From Elysia crispata (Eukaryota > Mollusca > Gastropoda > Plakobranchidae), in contig JAWDGP010007175.1 in NCBI GenBank assembly GCA_033675545.1, positions 1 through 64,000 of the forward strand: 64,000 nt of DNA, given 5' to 3'. The notes under the pieces are model-generated. The model searched no databases. It was given only the letters and a program-made list of their open reading frames with translations, and was not told where the DNA came from. Position numbers and translations under genes: made by a program. The first letter of the stretch is position 1; each line of letters begins with the position of its first letter. Below, piece by piece: positions 11,404-25,700 of the stretch.

Positions 11404-13309
11404 ATGAGGAGTTGCTACAACTAGTACAAGACACCAGCTATTGGGATCGATCTGGGAACGACCTACTCGTGTGTAGGGGTGTTCCAGCACGGAAAACTAG
11501 AGATTATAGCCTTCAATCAGGGACACAGGACCACGCCCAGCTATGTCGCCTTCACGGACACGGAGCGCCTAGTGGGTGACCCAGCCAAAAACCAGGCGGC
11601 CCTCAATCCTAAGAACACAATCTTTGACGCCAAGCGACTCATCGGTCGGAAATACAGCGACTCCACTGTACAGAGTGACATGAAACACTGGCCTTTCAAT
11701 GTGGCACATGTCGAAGGTCGACCAAAGATCAAGGCCGAATACAAAGGCGAGGAGAAAATGTTCGCTCCTGATGAGATCAGCTCGATGGTTTTGACCAAGA
11801 TGAAGGAAACGGCCGAAGCACATCTCGGGCAGACTATCAGGGAAGCTGTAATCACTGTGCCAGAATACTTTAACGACGCTCAGAGACAAGCCACGAAAGA
11901 TGCTGGTGCTATCGCGGGGCTGAATGTATTGAGAATTATTAATGAGGCAACAGCTGCTGCCTTGGCCTATGGCCTTGACAGAGGGCAGGGAGAGAAAAAC
12001 GTACTCATCTTTGATCTTGGCGGTGGGATCTTCGATGTCAGTGTTCTGAGCATTGACGAGGGTTCCATGTTTGAAGTGAAAGCCACAGCGGGGGGTACCC
12101 ACCTGGGCGGTGAAGACTTTGACAATCGTCTTGTTAGCTACTTCAGCCAGGAGTTCAAAAAAAAATATAATAGAGACCTGAGCATTAACTCTAGAGCTCT
12201 TAAGACGCCTGCACACTGCTTGCGAACGGGCAAAGAGAACATTGTCAAGCAGCAGCGAAGCATCCATAGAGATTGACAGTCTTTTTGAAGGCATTGAATT
12301 CTACACCAAGGTCTCAAGAGCAAGATTTGAGGAGTTGTGTGGGGAACTATTCAGAAATACTCTTCAGCCAGTGGAGTCGGCCTTACGAGATGCAAAACTT
12401 CACAAAGAAAAAATTGATGAAATCGTATTGGTTGGCGGGTCAACTAGGATTCCAAAAGTGCAAAAACTCCTGAGCGACTTCTTTAACCCTGACGAGGCCG
12501 TTGCTTATGGCACCGCAGTTCAGGCCGCAGTTCTCACTGGTGATAAAAGTGATACCATCAGGGATGTTCTGCTGGTGGATGTGGCTCCTTTGTCACTAGG
12601 CATTGAGACTGCAGGCGGGGTGATGACAGCGCTGGTGAAACGAGGAACTACAATCCCAATAAAGACTTCGCAAACGTTCACCCCATACACTGACAATCAG
12701 CATGGTGTGGACATCCAGGTATTTGAGGGTGAACGGACCATGACCAAAGACAACAACCATCTGGGCAAGTTTCACCTGACTGGCACCCCACCTGCACCTA
12801 GATGAGTTCCTCAGATCGAGGTCACATTCGACATCGACGCCTACGGTATCCTGAACGTGTCGGCACAGGACAAAAGCACCGGGAAATCTGAAAACATTAC
12901 GATCAAGAACGAGAACGGTCGCCTCAGTCAGGAGGATATAGACAAGATGCTGGCAGCTGCAGAGCGGTATAGAGAGGAGCACGAGAAGCAGAGAGAACGA
13001 GTGTCTGCCCGGAAACAACTTGAGAGCTACGTGTTTAGCGTTAAACAGGCACTGGATACAGGTGGAGATAAACTGTCCTCGACAGACAAAGATGCTCTCC
13101 TCAATGCATGTAACGACACTCTGTCTTGGCTGGACAGCAACACCTTAGAGGACAAGGAGGAGTACGAGCATCTCCTGAAGGAGTTGCAGAAGACAAGCTC
13201 GCCCGCTATGACCAAGCTACGCAGTCAGGGTCATGGTCAAGGTCAAGACTCTTCACAAAGTGACCGCAGTCATTCTCATAGAGGACCTACCATAGAGGAA
13301 ATCGATTAA
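11404..13309 (+). pseudogene. hsp70: Cytosolic HSP70 pseudogene, full length but broken
   Basis: The sequence covers a whole HSP70 of about 635 codons. It has the three signatures ([42 protein letters not shown]), the substrate-binding domain ([35 protein letters not shown]) and the C-terminal lid, ending GPTIEEID. A functional ATP-driven chaperone is excluded. The ATG directly after the splice acceptor (11404) is followed by an in-frame TAG at 11422-11424. One extra base near 12202 shifts the frame at [19 protein letters not shown] replaces a conserved Gly codon at 12803-12805. Nine residues (GKELNKSIN in the family) are missing near 12487, probably a deletion between two AAC codons. Thr in GGGTFD is Ile, and TAGDTHLGG reads TAGGTHLGG. 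The end EEID replaces EEVD. There is no poly-A tail at the 3' end and a promoter and 5' exon remain, so it looks like a decayed duplicate gene and not a processed copy. Confidence 0.92.
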
Positions 13310-14062
13310 AACAAAACTATTCTATTTCACTTTTCAGGGCCGTTTACATTTGCTGATAGCACAACTTCTAGTCTTGTTTTGCACCTTTTCTTTGTTACAA
13401 AATCACAATTTTCATTATGTACATGATTATCTTTTGTTGATAGCCAAAAATTTGAATATGTTGGGACAAAAGGACATCCGTCTAGATATTTTACTTTATT
13501 TATCTCTCTAACTCTGGTGTTAAGTCTATAATTATTAGCAACCAAAAAATACAATTAATCAGTATTATCTGCAGAAATACGACATAAGTAAAAAGAAAAA
13601 ACAAATAACAAAACATACGACAGCAAGGAACAAATCTCCAATATGACTGCTGTAACAAAATAATGAAAACAAAACCAGAGGAAAACAGAACAGTTATGTT
13701 TATGTTTTAAAGCACTTGTTTATTCCTTACATTAACACAAAGAAGGACAAGTTTTAAATCACTGTATAAAAATATTCTTTGTTCCAACAACAAAGAAAAG
13801 ATATCACAAAATTGATTCAGCATTATGACAGATGGAGCAAGCGCAGCATAAAGTATAACTTTTTAATAGAATCCAGCCACAAAAAACAAAATTTAACTAG
13901 CTATGAGTTTACTTTGTTTATATGTTCCTCCTCCAAAAATAGCCAAATATTTATGAGATGCAGTTTTCAATTATTTTATAATGACAATTTTTTTTTAATT
14001 CATATTTTACACATGAGAGAATATTGGCAAACGTTTTATTAAAAAAAAACAACAACAACAAT

Positions 14063-14094
<32 letters not shown>

Positions 14095-16652
14095 AAAAAA
14101 AACAACTAATATCTCCATTATGCCACACATCACAATAATTATGAATGCCGTATAGAAAAAAAATAAATAAAAAATAGATTATAGATCATTTTTATCGCTT
14201 AGTAATCTACACAGTGCTCTCATTTGATAGCCTGCAACTGTGTATAAAAATGATTCAAGTTTCCTAGTTGTTTTATATTAACGAGAAAATTTATATTTTT
14301 TGCTTTCAAAAGTTTACCTTAAGACCAGCCTTGATAAGTTAGAGGTAGAAAAAAATCAAAGTCATGTATCCGCATCCATAAAGAAATTAAACCCTGAGAT
14401 AGATGAAACGGCGTGTATCATATCAACATAAACTTAAGCCCTGATTCAAGAATGTGATTCTGAACTATCCAATATCACTGAATATCTAACTCAAGAGTCT
14501 TATATTGGACTATCAATCAAGGTCACAGATTTCAGGTAAAACGTAAAACGCAGTTTGCACTGCCTGAATCAAGTCTTGCATCATTTGAAAATTCTCAACT
14601 CCAAATGGAAAAAAAATGTTTTGCAAGAACTAACCAGGTTGCAGACTAGATACAATAACTGAATAAGCGATAGATATTGTTACTATCGTCGTGTCAGTAC
14701 GACCTAACAAAGAAAATACATGCTTTGGTGTAGGAGAGTTTTCTCTGCTAGCCTCAGTCTACTGGTCAATCTTCACTGGTTGATCACAGTCAGCCTTAGA
14801 CTCTTTACTTCCTCCAATTTAAAAAAAAAATATTTTATGGGAGTTTCTCTTTCTTCTTACTTTTTATCTGGTAAAATTATTTACGATTACGAATAATTTG
14901 AAAAAATAAAAAAAACGGTTTATACATAAATAATATATATATTGCCATTTTCCTATTTTGTATTAACATTTCCAATTGTATCAGCTGTAATATTTGAATC
15001 ACTAATATATTGGTTGAAAACCCATATGTGCTATCAATCTTTCCGGTTGAAAAAGGAAAAATGCAGATATTCGATCATCCAAAATCACCAATCAAAATTT
15101 ACATATGCAGATAATTGAAATCCTTTGACAGGTTCAGAAATTGCAGTAAAAAAGCTTTAACGAGGAATAAATATTGTTTGAAAAACCTTTTCTATGCTGC
15201 CACAGTATCTATTCTCCTCGCTCATTCCGTTTAATGACCACTTACTACTCCATGAATACTCCCTACATTTTAAAAAAAAGTAACAACAGAGCAAATAGAA
15301 ATTTCTCATGAAATAAAAAATTTACTAGCTTTGAAAGCAATAAAGAGCAAACATTGAAAGCAATTTCTCAAGAAAAAATTAACAAATCCCTCATCTCTCA
15401 ACACAACAATATTGATAAGAAATGACACTGTGGCATTATGTGCCCTCAATCATCATATAAGGTTTAAAAAAAATTATCATACCTCTGGTTGCATCAGATT
15501 AAAATTGCAAAATGATTCATGACAATAAGACAAATTTCACCAAGTGGAAAAACAAGCAATGTCCAATTAACTAAGATTAAAGATGAAAAAAAAAGGTAAA
15601 GGCCTTGGTTTCAAGGCTATATAATTATATTATATAATTCTATATATGTGTGAAATGATCCAAACACACCTTTAGGACATACAATGTCAAATTCAATTCT
15701 AACAGCTAGTATAGCTCAATGTTTAACACAAACACTTCATGCAAATAGATTCTATTCATGTGCTTAATATTACATATGTGTCAAATAATACAAACACAGT
15801 CAACATTGAAGGCATTTAGACTGAAACATTTTGGGATCCTGCACAAAAACGCAGGACAATTAAAGATAATTTTGCACGATTTTTCTTATCATTACTGTCA
15901 GCAGTAAAGAATTTCCAACCTGAAAAGGAATAATAGCTTCCTGCAGTCTGTTCTACAGGATAGCTTTTGTTGCCGTGTAATTGATGCAAACCATCCTTGC
16001 ATAAGATTTAAAGGAATGAAATAACAAACCCATTCCCCAATATTAGCATGACTTGATCCAACCATATATAAATGTCTGCAAGACTTCTAGTGGGGCTTTT
16101 ACACTCCGAAATATGTACATTTTTTTTGTTGCCGATTAATTCATGAAAATTTGCTTTTAACTTAAAGGAAAAAAGAGTCACAAAAATAAACTTTTACCCT
16201 GTGTTCTCACATAATGTGTGCTGCAATTAAAAAAAAAAAAAACCAGCTCCTAAAGATCTAGAAAACACAATCTCAGATTCAGAAATGAAATTGTTGGTGA
16301 TTAAAATTACACCATGATTCCCTGGCACAAAAGAGCTTGCCTTCATAATATTAAGCGAGATAAGACATAGAGGATTCCTCAGATACGTTGATGTGAATAA
16401 ATCAAATTTGGAGACACCAAGGAAGAATCTATATTCCATCATAACACCCAGGAGTGTAGCAGCCATGTATAAGACTTCATTTTTATTTCTTTTTTGCTTT
16501 TTGAGTTTTAGTTACCACATTTACTCAAAAAAAAAAAACACAGATATATATATTGCTAACAAGGTAATCTTAGACCTTTTCTACTTATCTAAACTGCTCG
16601 CTGATAGTGGAAGGATCGAAACATGATCAACTAATGACGGCACTGCTCAAAC
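13310..16652. other. Spacer between the hsp70 pseudogene and the 3' end of roquin
   Basis: AT-rich, no recognisable gene on either strand. The right part is probably the roquin 3' UTR, which may be long. It includes an AAC microsatellite at 14049-14094 and several poly-A runs. Confidence 0.6.
14049..14094. repeat. (AAC)n microsatellite
   Basis: AAC/ACA triplets with one AAT interruption, flanked by poly-A on both sides. Confidence 0.95.
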
Positions 16653-16738
16653 TCAGGACGGAAAGAGAGGGCAGGCGAAGGGGCCAACAAAGCCTTCCCT
16701 GTCAATGAGATCATTCATGTCTTGTTCAGGCGTATTCG
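16653..16738 (-). CDS. RC3H1: Probable last coding exon of roquin
   Basis: After TTCTTTAG it reads, in the phase left by the previous exon, [20 protein letters not shown] and on to CPLFPS, stop TGA at 16653-16655. No similarity to the vertebrate C-terminus; chosen because phase and length fit. Confidence 0.7.
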
Positions 16739-19700
16739 CTAAAGAAAATTACTCTCATATATTCCATAATATTCCTTTTCTATTTCTTTAATTTCCATTC
16801 ACACATACAAAATTGACAGACTGTCGGATAGCAAGCCTCTTTACAAAGAGAGATTTTTTAGTTTACCTGCTGCTTGTACAAGTTCTCGCACTGAGGCCAA
16901 GTGGCAGCAAACCCAATAACCACAATGTCAAAACATGAAGATAATAGATTAGAAACACACCTAAGTTATATGTAAAAAAACTTTTTAAAAAATGAGGACA
17001 AATGCATGGTGTGATGTGCGTAATGACACGAGGTTGACAAGTCTGTCCAGCTCGGCCAACAGCATCTGTAGCAGAGCTAGTCCAAGTCCAAGCAAAGCAA
17101 TGGAGAGAGGGGGTTTCCCACCTTATTTTGCCAGTGGGGGCCAGGTATATGTGTTGAGAGAGTACTCAATTTCTTGTCTGTTCCCTCAAGGTGGCTTTTG
17201 TCATTTTGATACACCTGGTAGACAAAAAACATAAAGAAAAGAAAATGTCAATTTCTATCGCTCTATTTCTTGCAGTAAGAGCTGCAGCAAATGCCAAACT
17301 AAATTGTATCATGCTTTAGCTATTTTTACAATTTCACTTTATGTCAAAATTAATAAGAGTCTCCTTGGTTAATTTACTCATTTAAATTGTGATATTACTC
17401 TAAAAGACCATCCCTCAGTATTTCTATAAAAATCAAATACTAAAACTTAAAAACTTAAATCTCATATTTCGTTTTAAATTACCATTCCAGTCGGCAAATC
17501 TCTCATCTGCTTTGACATCACTTCCCAATTCCATGTTCTGAAAACAGAAGAACATGTTTTGAAACCTTTTACACAAAAAAATAGTGTAAATTGAGACACC
17601 ATATGGTGCCAAAAGCCAAATGATTAACTGGCTCACCAACCTTCCATAGCCTTTCTCTACCGTTTATTCATACCAAAGCTGTAATGTCTGTGCCAGTTTT
17701 TTTTTTCTACCCAACAAGATTTAGGAACAGTTTGTGAGATTTGTGTATAATGTTCCGTTAGCCTCTCAGATGACATAAAAAAAAAAAAATACCAACAGAT
17801 TTTCCTGAGTAACTTCGTCACTAAATACAGAGACAGGAAGTTGAAGAAAAAAGGCAGAGAGAAGAAGAGACATAGAAAGAAATATTTAATCTTTTCAAAT
17901 GTTGAGGCCCATCAATCAGTGTTAATTATTTCAAACCCAGATTAAGACTTAGAGGCAGAGAAGAAGAGAAACTAGTTGAATCTTGTACTAACCCTCAAGC
18001 AGGCGGTGACATGACCAGTTCCCATGGTACCCATCATGCCTTTACTCTCCACACCTGGGGTGGTGACGGGGGGGTAAGGACCCACAGCAGCCTGAATCAT
18101 CTTGCTGACGGGCTCAGGTTTGCGACCAGTTTTCTGCAACCGACCCAAGGGCACAGGACGACAGAGAGCAGAAAAAAATGCTTTATCACAGACCAAGATA
18201 TGTGTACCTCCAGCTAAAAGATATTTGCTATTCACTGATATTAAGGATGCTTCTGTTATCTTTCAAACCATTAAACTCTTTCATAAATTGTTGTAGAATA
18301 TACAAAAACTGAAGCTTAGGTCCAGATCTAGATAAATGGTCAGTCTAAATGGAACAATTATATGAACAGCAAAATGCAAAGTACGCTAACCAGGTCCCAC
18401 CACCATGTTGGCACAAACACACGGAAACGAGATCAAGGCCAAGCATATTCCTCTGGGTACGGGCGGACCCGGAGTGAGGTACAGCGAGTCAACGACGTCG
18501 CAAGGCGGCGAGGGTAAAACCAAACCACTAAAGTCCGAAGAAAGTCTCAGATGGCTAATCCCGCCCAGCCACGGGGCAAGACGAATCGTGTCAGTGGCTG
18601 ACCTATTGGGTTAAGAGGCCCTTCCCTGAAGGGTTTTACAGGTCAACATCTTACCCTACTCCCCACAAATTATGCATATTAACAGCAAAAGGAATGCTTT
18701 TCTGCTTGAGGCTAAGAAACAAATGGTCTCAATGGACTCAAATGTAATGATTAAAGCAGCAAAGACAGATTCTTTTGTTTCAAAGGGGCACCTAGTGGCA
18801 GGCAAAATTTCTCTCCCAGATGAAGACCATTTTCAAGCAAATGTTAAATTCTAGAATCTGGTGACAAAAAAAAAATTCCAGATTCTCTTAAAGAACTCTT
18901 TAGTCCTCGATTAAATTTCCAAGTACTTTTCCATGATCATGTGGAAAACTTGCATATTTTACCCTTTAATCATTATACTTGTTATACATTTCGATACCCC
19001 ATAATATGAAATATCTATGAAAGCTTCCGACCACCGTGCTAATAATGCCTAATTGTTCCCTCTAAATGAAATTTTCTATCCCTTGGACTATGATAGATAT
19101 ATCTAGAAGAAGAAATTTGACTTCAAAAGAATTGGACAACATAGCATCGCTTCACTAACCAGTGATATTTCCAGCTCCACAGCTATCTCTCCGATGATAG
19201 ATATATATATATCTAGATGATAAGAAGAAATTTAACTTCAAAGGAAATGGACAACACAGCTTCACTTCACTAACCAGTGATATTTCCAGCTCCACGGCCT
19301 GCAGCTGATAAGCAAGTTTCTCATTGTTGCTGACTGCACCAGCTGCCCCTACCATAAGCTGGGCTATGTTCTGATAGGAAGGTGATGGACTTTGCCTGTG
19401 AAAAAAATATAAAAAAAAATGAAAGAAAGAAAGAAATTAAAGAAAAGCTAATGTTTCAAAAAAGGTCTTTTGGTGTAGACAAATTAATTGCTGAGGGTTT
19501 TTAGAAATTCTAGAGACCACAGCTTAAGTAGATACGAAGCAAAATTGAAAAAAAAAACTCCATGCAGCTACTTCTTTAATTAGGGCAATACAATAATGAA
19601 ATGAAAAATAATTTGCTTGCCACTTTTTTTCAACAAAAGTTAAAAAAAGGGAGGACGGAGTGGAATAAAAAAATTAAATAAATAACAAAAAAAAAAAAGA

Positions 19701-22700
19701 ATGAGCTGCACACTCCCAGATAGATCTGTTCTCAAGTGCTGTGGGTTTGACAGCTGGCTCTCCACCCAGCTTCTCGACTGGTCTACTTTGAGCCATGCCA
19801 GGGATCATGCCTGACGTGTAGCAGTTGGATGTTGAGAGAGAATTTATGAGACCAAGCTCGCTGCAGTATCTTGTTGCTGAAGCAATACTGAAGGTGGGTC
19901 TGGTCAGCTGCCAAGGGACAAAAAGAAAAAAAATACATGAATTTTTTTTTTACACAACTAAGAAATTTTGAAATGATTATCACTGCAAGTGTATTTTGTA
20001 AAAGAAAAGCTTAACTTGAGAATATGAGATGTTTTTGAATTGCTAGAACAATTAACAGTTTTTTTTTTACATTTATTTATTTTTTTTTTTTGGAAATGAA
20101 TTCAAGTCTAAGCTTGTTTTTCAAGTTTAGCAAAAGAAAGTATTTTTCTGAGAGAGTAAATATATTCAAGAAATTGACTTTTCATGTTCAGATTGGGCAT
20201 ACATAAAGACATACAGAGGCAGAAAATAGCTAGTTTTTTCTTGACTGTAACTCTTGAAGAGAAATTCAGCTCGCAGTGTGTAGTATCCTCAGATTATCAT
20301 TGGTTAAGAATAGTCAGAACAGTCCAAAGATCTTACTTGATGAGCTTCTACTCTGTCACAAATAGCCTCAACCAATGCCTATAAACTTTAAGTTTATTTA
20401 ATTTCTGACTTACTTGCGTGCTCTCAAAAATGATACCCACCTACGCTGCCTTACAATGTAGCACCTAACTTACTTATCCAGTTAAAATTAATTAAGTCTC
20501 TTGCGATGCTGCAAACACCTGTTGCAGGTGACCTAAAAATTCCCTGTGGACAGCGCCGGCAACCCTTGAGTTTTTACAAGTTTAGATCCATATAATATCT
20601 ATAGTAACCGCTTGAACGGATAGCGGTCTCAACACTTTTATACCTTAACGATTTCTCCTTCAGTATGTATTGAATCACCTTTTATCGTTGCAGAACTCTT
20701 TTTTTTTGGCAAATTAATTTAGAAGGTGTTGCAGAAGCGAAAGTCATCCCTGAATCAGTGAAATCTGTGAGATAAGATCTATATCTGAATCTATGGATCT
20801 AGGTCTAGATAAGATCTATATCTGGATCTATGGATCTAGGTCTAGATAAGATCTATATCTGGATCTATGGATCTAGGTCTAGATAAGATCTATATCTGGA
20901 TTTAGGTCTAGATAAGATCTATATCTGGATCTATGGATCTAGGTCTAGATAAGATCTATATCTGGATCTATGAATCTAGGTCTAGATAAGATCTATGGGA
21001 TTAGGTCTAGATAAGATCTATATCTGGATCTATGGATCTAGGTCTAGATAAGATCTATATCTGAATCTATGGATCTTGGTCTAGATAAGATCTATATCTG
21101 GATCTATGGATCTAGGTCTAGATAAGATCTATATCTGGATCTATGGATCTAGTTCTAGATAAGATCTATATCCAGATCTATGGATCTAGGTCTAGATAAG
21201 ATCTATATCTGGATCTATGGATCTAGGTCTAGATAAAATCTATATCTGGATCTATGGGTCTAGGTCTAGATAAGATCTATATCTGGATCTATGGATCTAG
21301 TTCTAGATAAGATCTATACCTGGATCTAGGTCTAGATAAGATCTATATCCAGATCTATGGATCTAGGTCTAGATAAGATCTATATCTGGATCTATGGATC
21401 TAGGTCTAGATAAGATCTATATCTGGATCTATGGATCTAGTTCTAGATAAGATCTATACCTGAATCTAGGTCTAGATAAGATCTATATCCAGATCTATGG
21501 ATCTAGGTCTAGATAAGATCTATATCTGGATCTATGAATCTAGTTCTAGATAAGATCTATACCTGGATCTAGGTCTAGATAAGATCTATATCCAGATCTA
21601 TGGATCTAGGTCTAGATAAGATCTATATCTGGATCTATGAATCTAGGTCTAGATAAGATCTATGGGATTAGGTCTAGATAAGATCTATATCTGGATCTAT
21701 GGGTCTAGGTCTAGATAAGATCTATATCTGGATCTATGGATCTAGGTCTAGATTAGATCTAGCATAATAATAGCTTCAAGTATACAAAGTTGTTTTGTTT
21801 TTTGTTTTTTCAGGATCTGTCGAAGAATTTTCTGATACTGATCCAGAGGTTTACCTTCACTGCATCTTTTATGACTTCAAAAAACTTTCCTAAACATCAC
21901 AATTAATCTACTTTATCAAGTTATCAAGTATAAAAATTGACGAAACTAAAGGATCTAAAGACAAAATTAATGTGTCCAAAGTTTTAGAATGAATGCTTTC
22001 TTTTTCATGTTTTTTCTTTTTTAAAAGCCAGAAAAACCTCAGTCCAAAGGGAAGAACAAGAGCAAAGATGCTCAGCAGCAAGAAAATTAAACATTTCATC
22101 GCTTGTGCACCACAGTATCTAAATAAAACTAAAAAGTTCAAAGAGCAAAGATCCGAGAAGATTTTGACAGCTCTATTTTGATACTTATATTAAATATTAC
22201 TTTAGATGGCTCTAAGAACCATGCACTACTGATATGGCAGACTTCCCTGAGATATATACATTGCGGTTCAGTCTAACAAAAATGGTGGGCCCAATGTTGC
22301 CTATTGTGTCTATGTACTTTGTGGAAATAATATGACTGACATTGACATGGCTAACCATTCACTGACAGCGAGAGGCAAGTCATGATAAATATCGTGACAT
22401 TGACAAGACTATGGCGAATCATTTATTGACGGCGAGAAGGAAGTCATGATAACTATCTTGACATAAACAAGATTATGGGGAATCATTTACTGACAGCAAG
22501 TAGGAAGTCATGATAACTATTGTTACATAAACAAGATTATGGCGAATCATTTACTGACTGTGAGAAGGAAGTCACAATAAACTCTTGTGACATTGACAAT
22601 TCTATGGCGAATCATTTACTGACTGTGAGAAGGAAGTCACAATAAACTCTTGTGACATTGACAATTCTATGGCGAGTCATTTACTGACAGCCAGAAGGAA

Positions 22701-25700
22701 GTCACGATAAACTCTTGTGACAACTCACATCGGCTGTGGCCTGAACTGCAGCATTGTAGTCACTTCTGGCCTTATTCAGGCGAGAAATAGGACCGAATTT
22801 GGACACTTGCGTCTGCTCAAATGGAATGAAGTTCTCATCATCGTCAGCAGGAAAGCTGTGAGTACAGGTGTAAAGTTGGTAGAGGGATGAAGGGTATAGA
22901 ATCACAAGTATCATTTTTTAAAACAGTGAATTTGAATAGAGGTGAGATATTACGTTGTCACATGTGAGAGTGCATTACTGTTTCCATAAATGAACATATT
23001 AATAAAAGAGAATTTTTTCACACGTTTTATTCAGATTCATGGCAAAAAGGCACTAAATTTAAATCTGAAACTAAAACATCAATGTTTTTTATATAGTCAA
23101 GTGTTTATCCAGTCAGAATTAGTATAGACTTTTTGGGCACATGCAAAAGAACAGTAAAAAAAGAACAGACATAAATCATTTGCAACGAAATGAAATTAAA
23201 TGACCCCAATTAATTCCGTGCAGGGTCTTATGCTGGATTTCATTCTTTAAGTTCATACCTTTCACAAATTAAAAAAGATTAAAACAGCTGATTCAATAGA
23301 AAAGTTAACTCTGATTTCAAATCAAGAATATCACATCTGCCAACCAGGCTTTACCCTTACAACATTCTGGCCAAGATGTTAATGCCTCCTTTCCATTATA
23401 CTGATGCTAACATGCTTGGTCATTTAAATAAGCTGAGTGTCTTGGCACTTACTGGCTAAACTCGGAATCAGTCGCAGAACTAATGATGGGTGCATGGACC
23501 CTCACACTTCTCAGAGAGTTGTAAATAGTCATTTGCTGGCTCTGGGAAGATTTAAAAAAAAAATGATAACATTGAAAGTATAATTTACGACTACTTTAGG
23601 ACAAAAATGCCTCTGGTGGAGCCAGTAATTTATAACACCAGCTGAGGGTCAAAACAAAATAGACAGGACTGAACTAAAAAAAAAATATGAGAAAGGGATT
23701 CAGTCATTTACTGGCTCTGAAAATTTTTTTTTTTAAATGATAAAATTGAAGGTATAAATTTACAACCATTTTAGGGCAAAAATGTGTGACCGGTGGAGCC
23801 AATACTTTAACACCAGCTGAGGGTCAAAATGAACTAAACAGGATTGAACTAAAAAATTTTTTTTTAAGTATAAGAGAGGTTTTAATTGATTAGCTTGATC
23901 CCAGCTACCAATTCAAACTAAATCTAGAAACAGTCATCTGTCAATGCAGGTCAGATAACCTTTGGTAAGAAAGAGAACAAGAGAAAAAGCATGACATTTA
24001 ATGAAGTAACTTTTAGATTACTAGGATTAAAAAAAAAGTAAAGTAACCCCATAACATCTAGGTTAGCTTAATGCTCCTTTTTGATCAAAACTAATCTGAG
24101 CTACTATTCAAAATAATGAGATACAGGAGATACAAGCACAAAAAGAGTAAAGTAACTCTCCTAACATCTAGGTCAGTGTAAGTAGTTAATGCTCCCTCTT
24201 GAGCAAAATTAATCTGAGCTACTATTCAACATAATGAGATACAGGCTACTATTCAACTTAGTGAGATACAAGAGATACAAACACAAAAAAAGTAAAGTAA
24301 CTCTCATAACATCTAGGTCAGCTTAAGTAGTTAATGCTCCCTCTTGATCAAAACTAATCTGAGCTGCTATTCGACATAATGAGATACAAGAGATACAAGC
24401 TAAAAAGAAAAGTAAAGTAACTCTCATAACATCTAGGTCTGAATGCTTCCTCATGATCAAAACTGATCTGAGCTGCTATTCAACATAATGAGATACAAGA
24501 GATACAAGCACAAAAAAAAAAAAAGAATAAAGGTAAAATATCAGAATAGCAACTTGCCTGATAGTTTTCATTGCTTGAGGGAGAGTAAGAGCTATACATT
24601 TCCTTGCTCATGACGGTGCTGTTGCTACTATTCCCCTCTGATGAGGATAGTCCAAGGTGAGCGTGGTATCCCTTAGCTTTGCTGGCATTATTGCTTAAGT
24701 CGTAGTTGCCATTGCAGATGTGATTTTTGACATCTACATCATCACATACGTTCTGCCATGAGAGAGGCACCTTAAGCCATTCATCAGCACACATCGAGTT
24801 GTATTCAGTGTTGACCAGAGGTGATGGGCCCGCTGAAGAAAACTCTTCATCGCCGAATGGAGGCACCAGAGAAGACTGGCACATCCCGAAGTTAACCAGA
24901 CCATCAGAGTTTGCAGTTTCTCTGGCTCTACAATATTGCTGCAAGGTGGGCAAAGACTCCTCGTGAACTGACAGGAAATAAAAAATTAAACATGATAAGA
25001 TTATATATCATTTGAATGAATTTTTATCCTCATACATAGTTCAACGTTAAAATGCTACATAAATCATAAAAACAATATTAAATTGCACATGTAATTTATT
25101 GTTTTATGTCTCTACCATTGAAAATAAAAAAAGAAACCGAGCAATACATTTCATTATTTATGACATTTATATTATTAGCTGAATATTCATCCTATCAATT
25201 ATGTCATTTGCAAAAAGGTGTCTGAGTGTTACTTCAAATATCAGGAATGCAAAAAGAAAAAAAAAAACCTGAAGTTCACAAAAACAATTTTTTTTCTTCT
25301 TGCAGCATAGATATTTTGTACCACCAGAGAAACCAACATAAAAAATAAGCTAAAACTGAATTATTTTTGTTCCAAAAAGAAAACTCTACCAGAGCATTAA
25401 CTCAACCAGCAATCGACCAATGAATATAACGTATTCCCTCACAAGGTTTGCAAAGGCACTATCGGCCCATTTTTCTAGGTAATGTACTTCTACCAAAATG
25501 CTAATTTGCAGATGGCCGTTCACATGATTTTATTTGTGTCTTGAAATCAAAGAAATTGTACAAGTCATGTAGTCCCCACCTAGCTTATCTAGTGACTGCG
25601 TTGAGCGTGTGGCCACAAACATGTCAGACACAGGCTTCGGCATGGACTCCCTTGTATATTTGTTAAGGCTGAGCACTGTCTCGAGGCCATGAAAGCCTGC

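Noticed and set aside
11404-13309. A functional intronless hsp70
   Set aside because: Two stops, a frameshift and an internal deletion in one exon cannot be explained by splicing; no intron signals surround them.
16992-17234. A possible roquin exon on the minus strand reading [18 protein letters not shown], or a plus-strand gene
   Set aside because: The minus reading is phase 0 while the preceding exon ends in phase 1; in the right phase it stops after a few codons. The exon at 16738 fits the phase. The plus-strand frame matches no family.
19152-19180. An extra roquin mini-exon
   Set aside because: It is the duplicated end of the exon at 19275-19395 with a donor but no convincing acceptor of its own.
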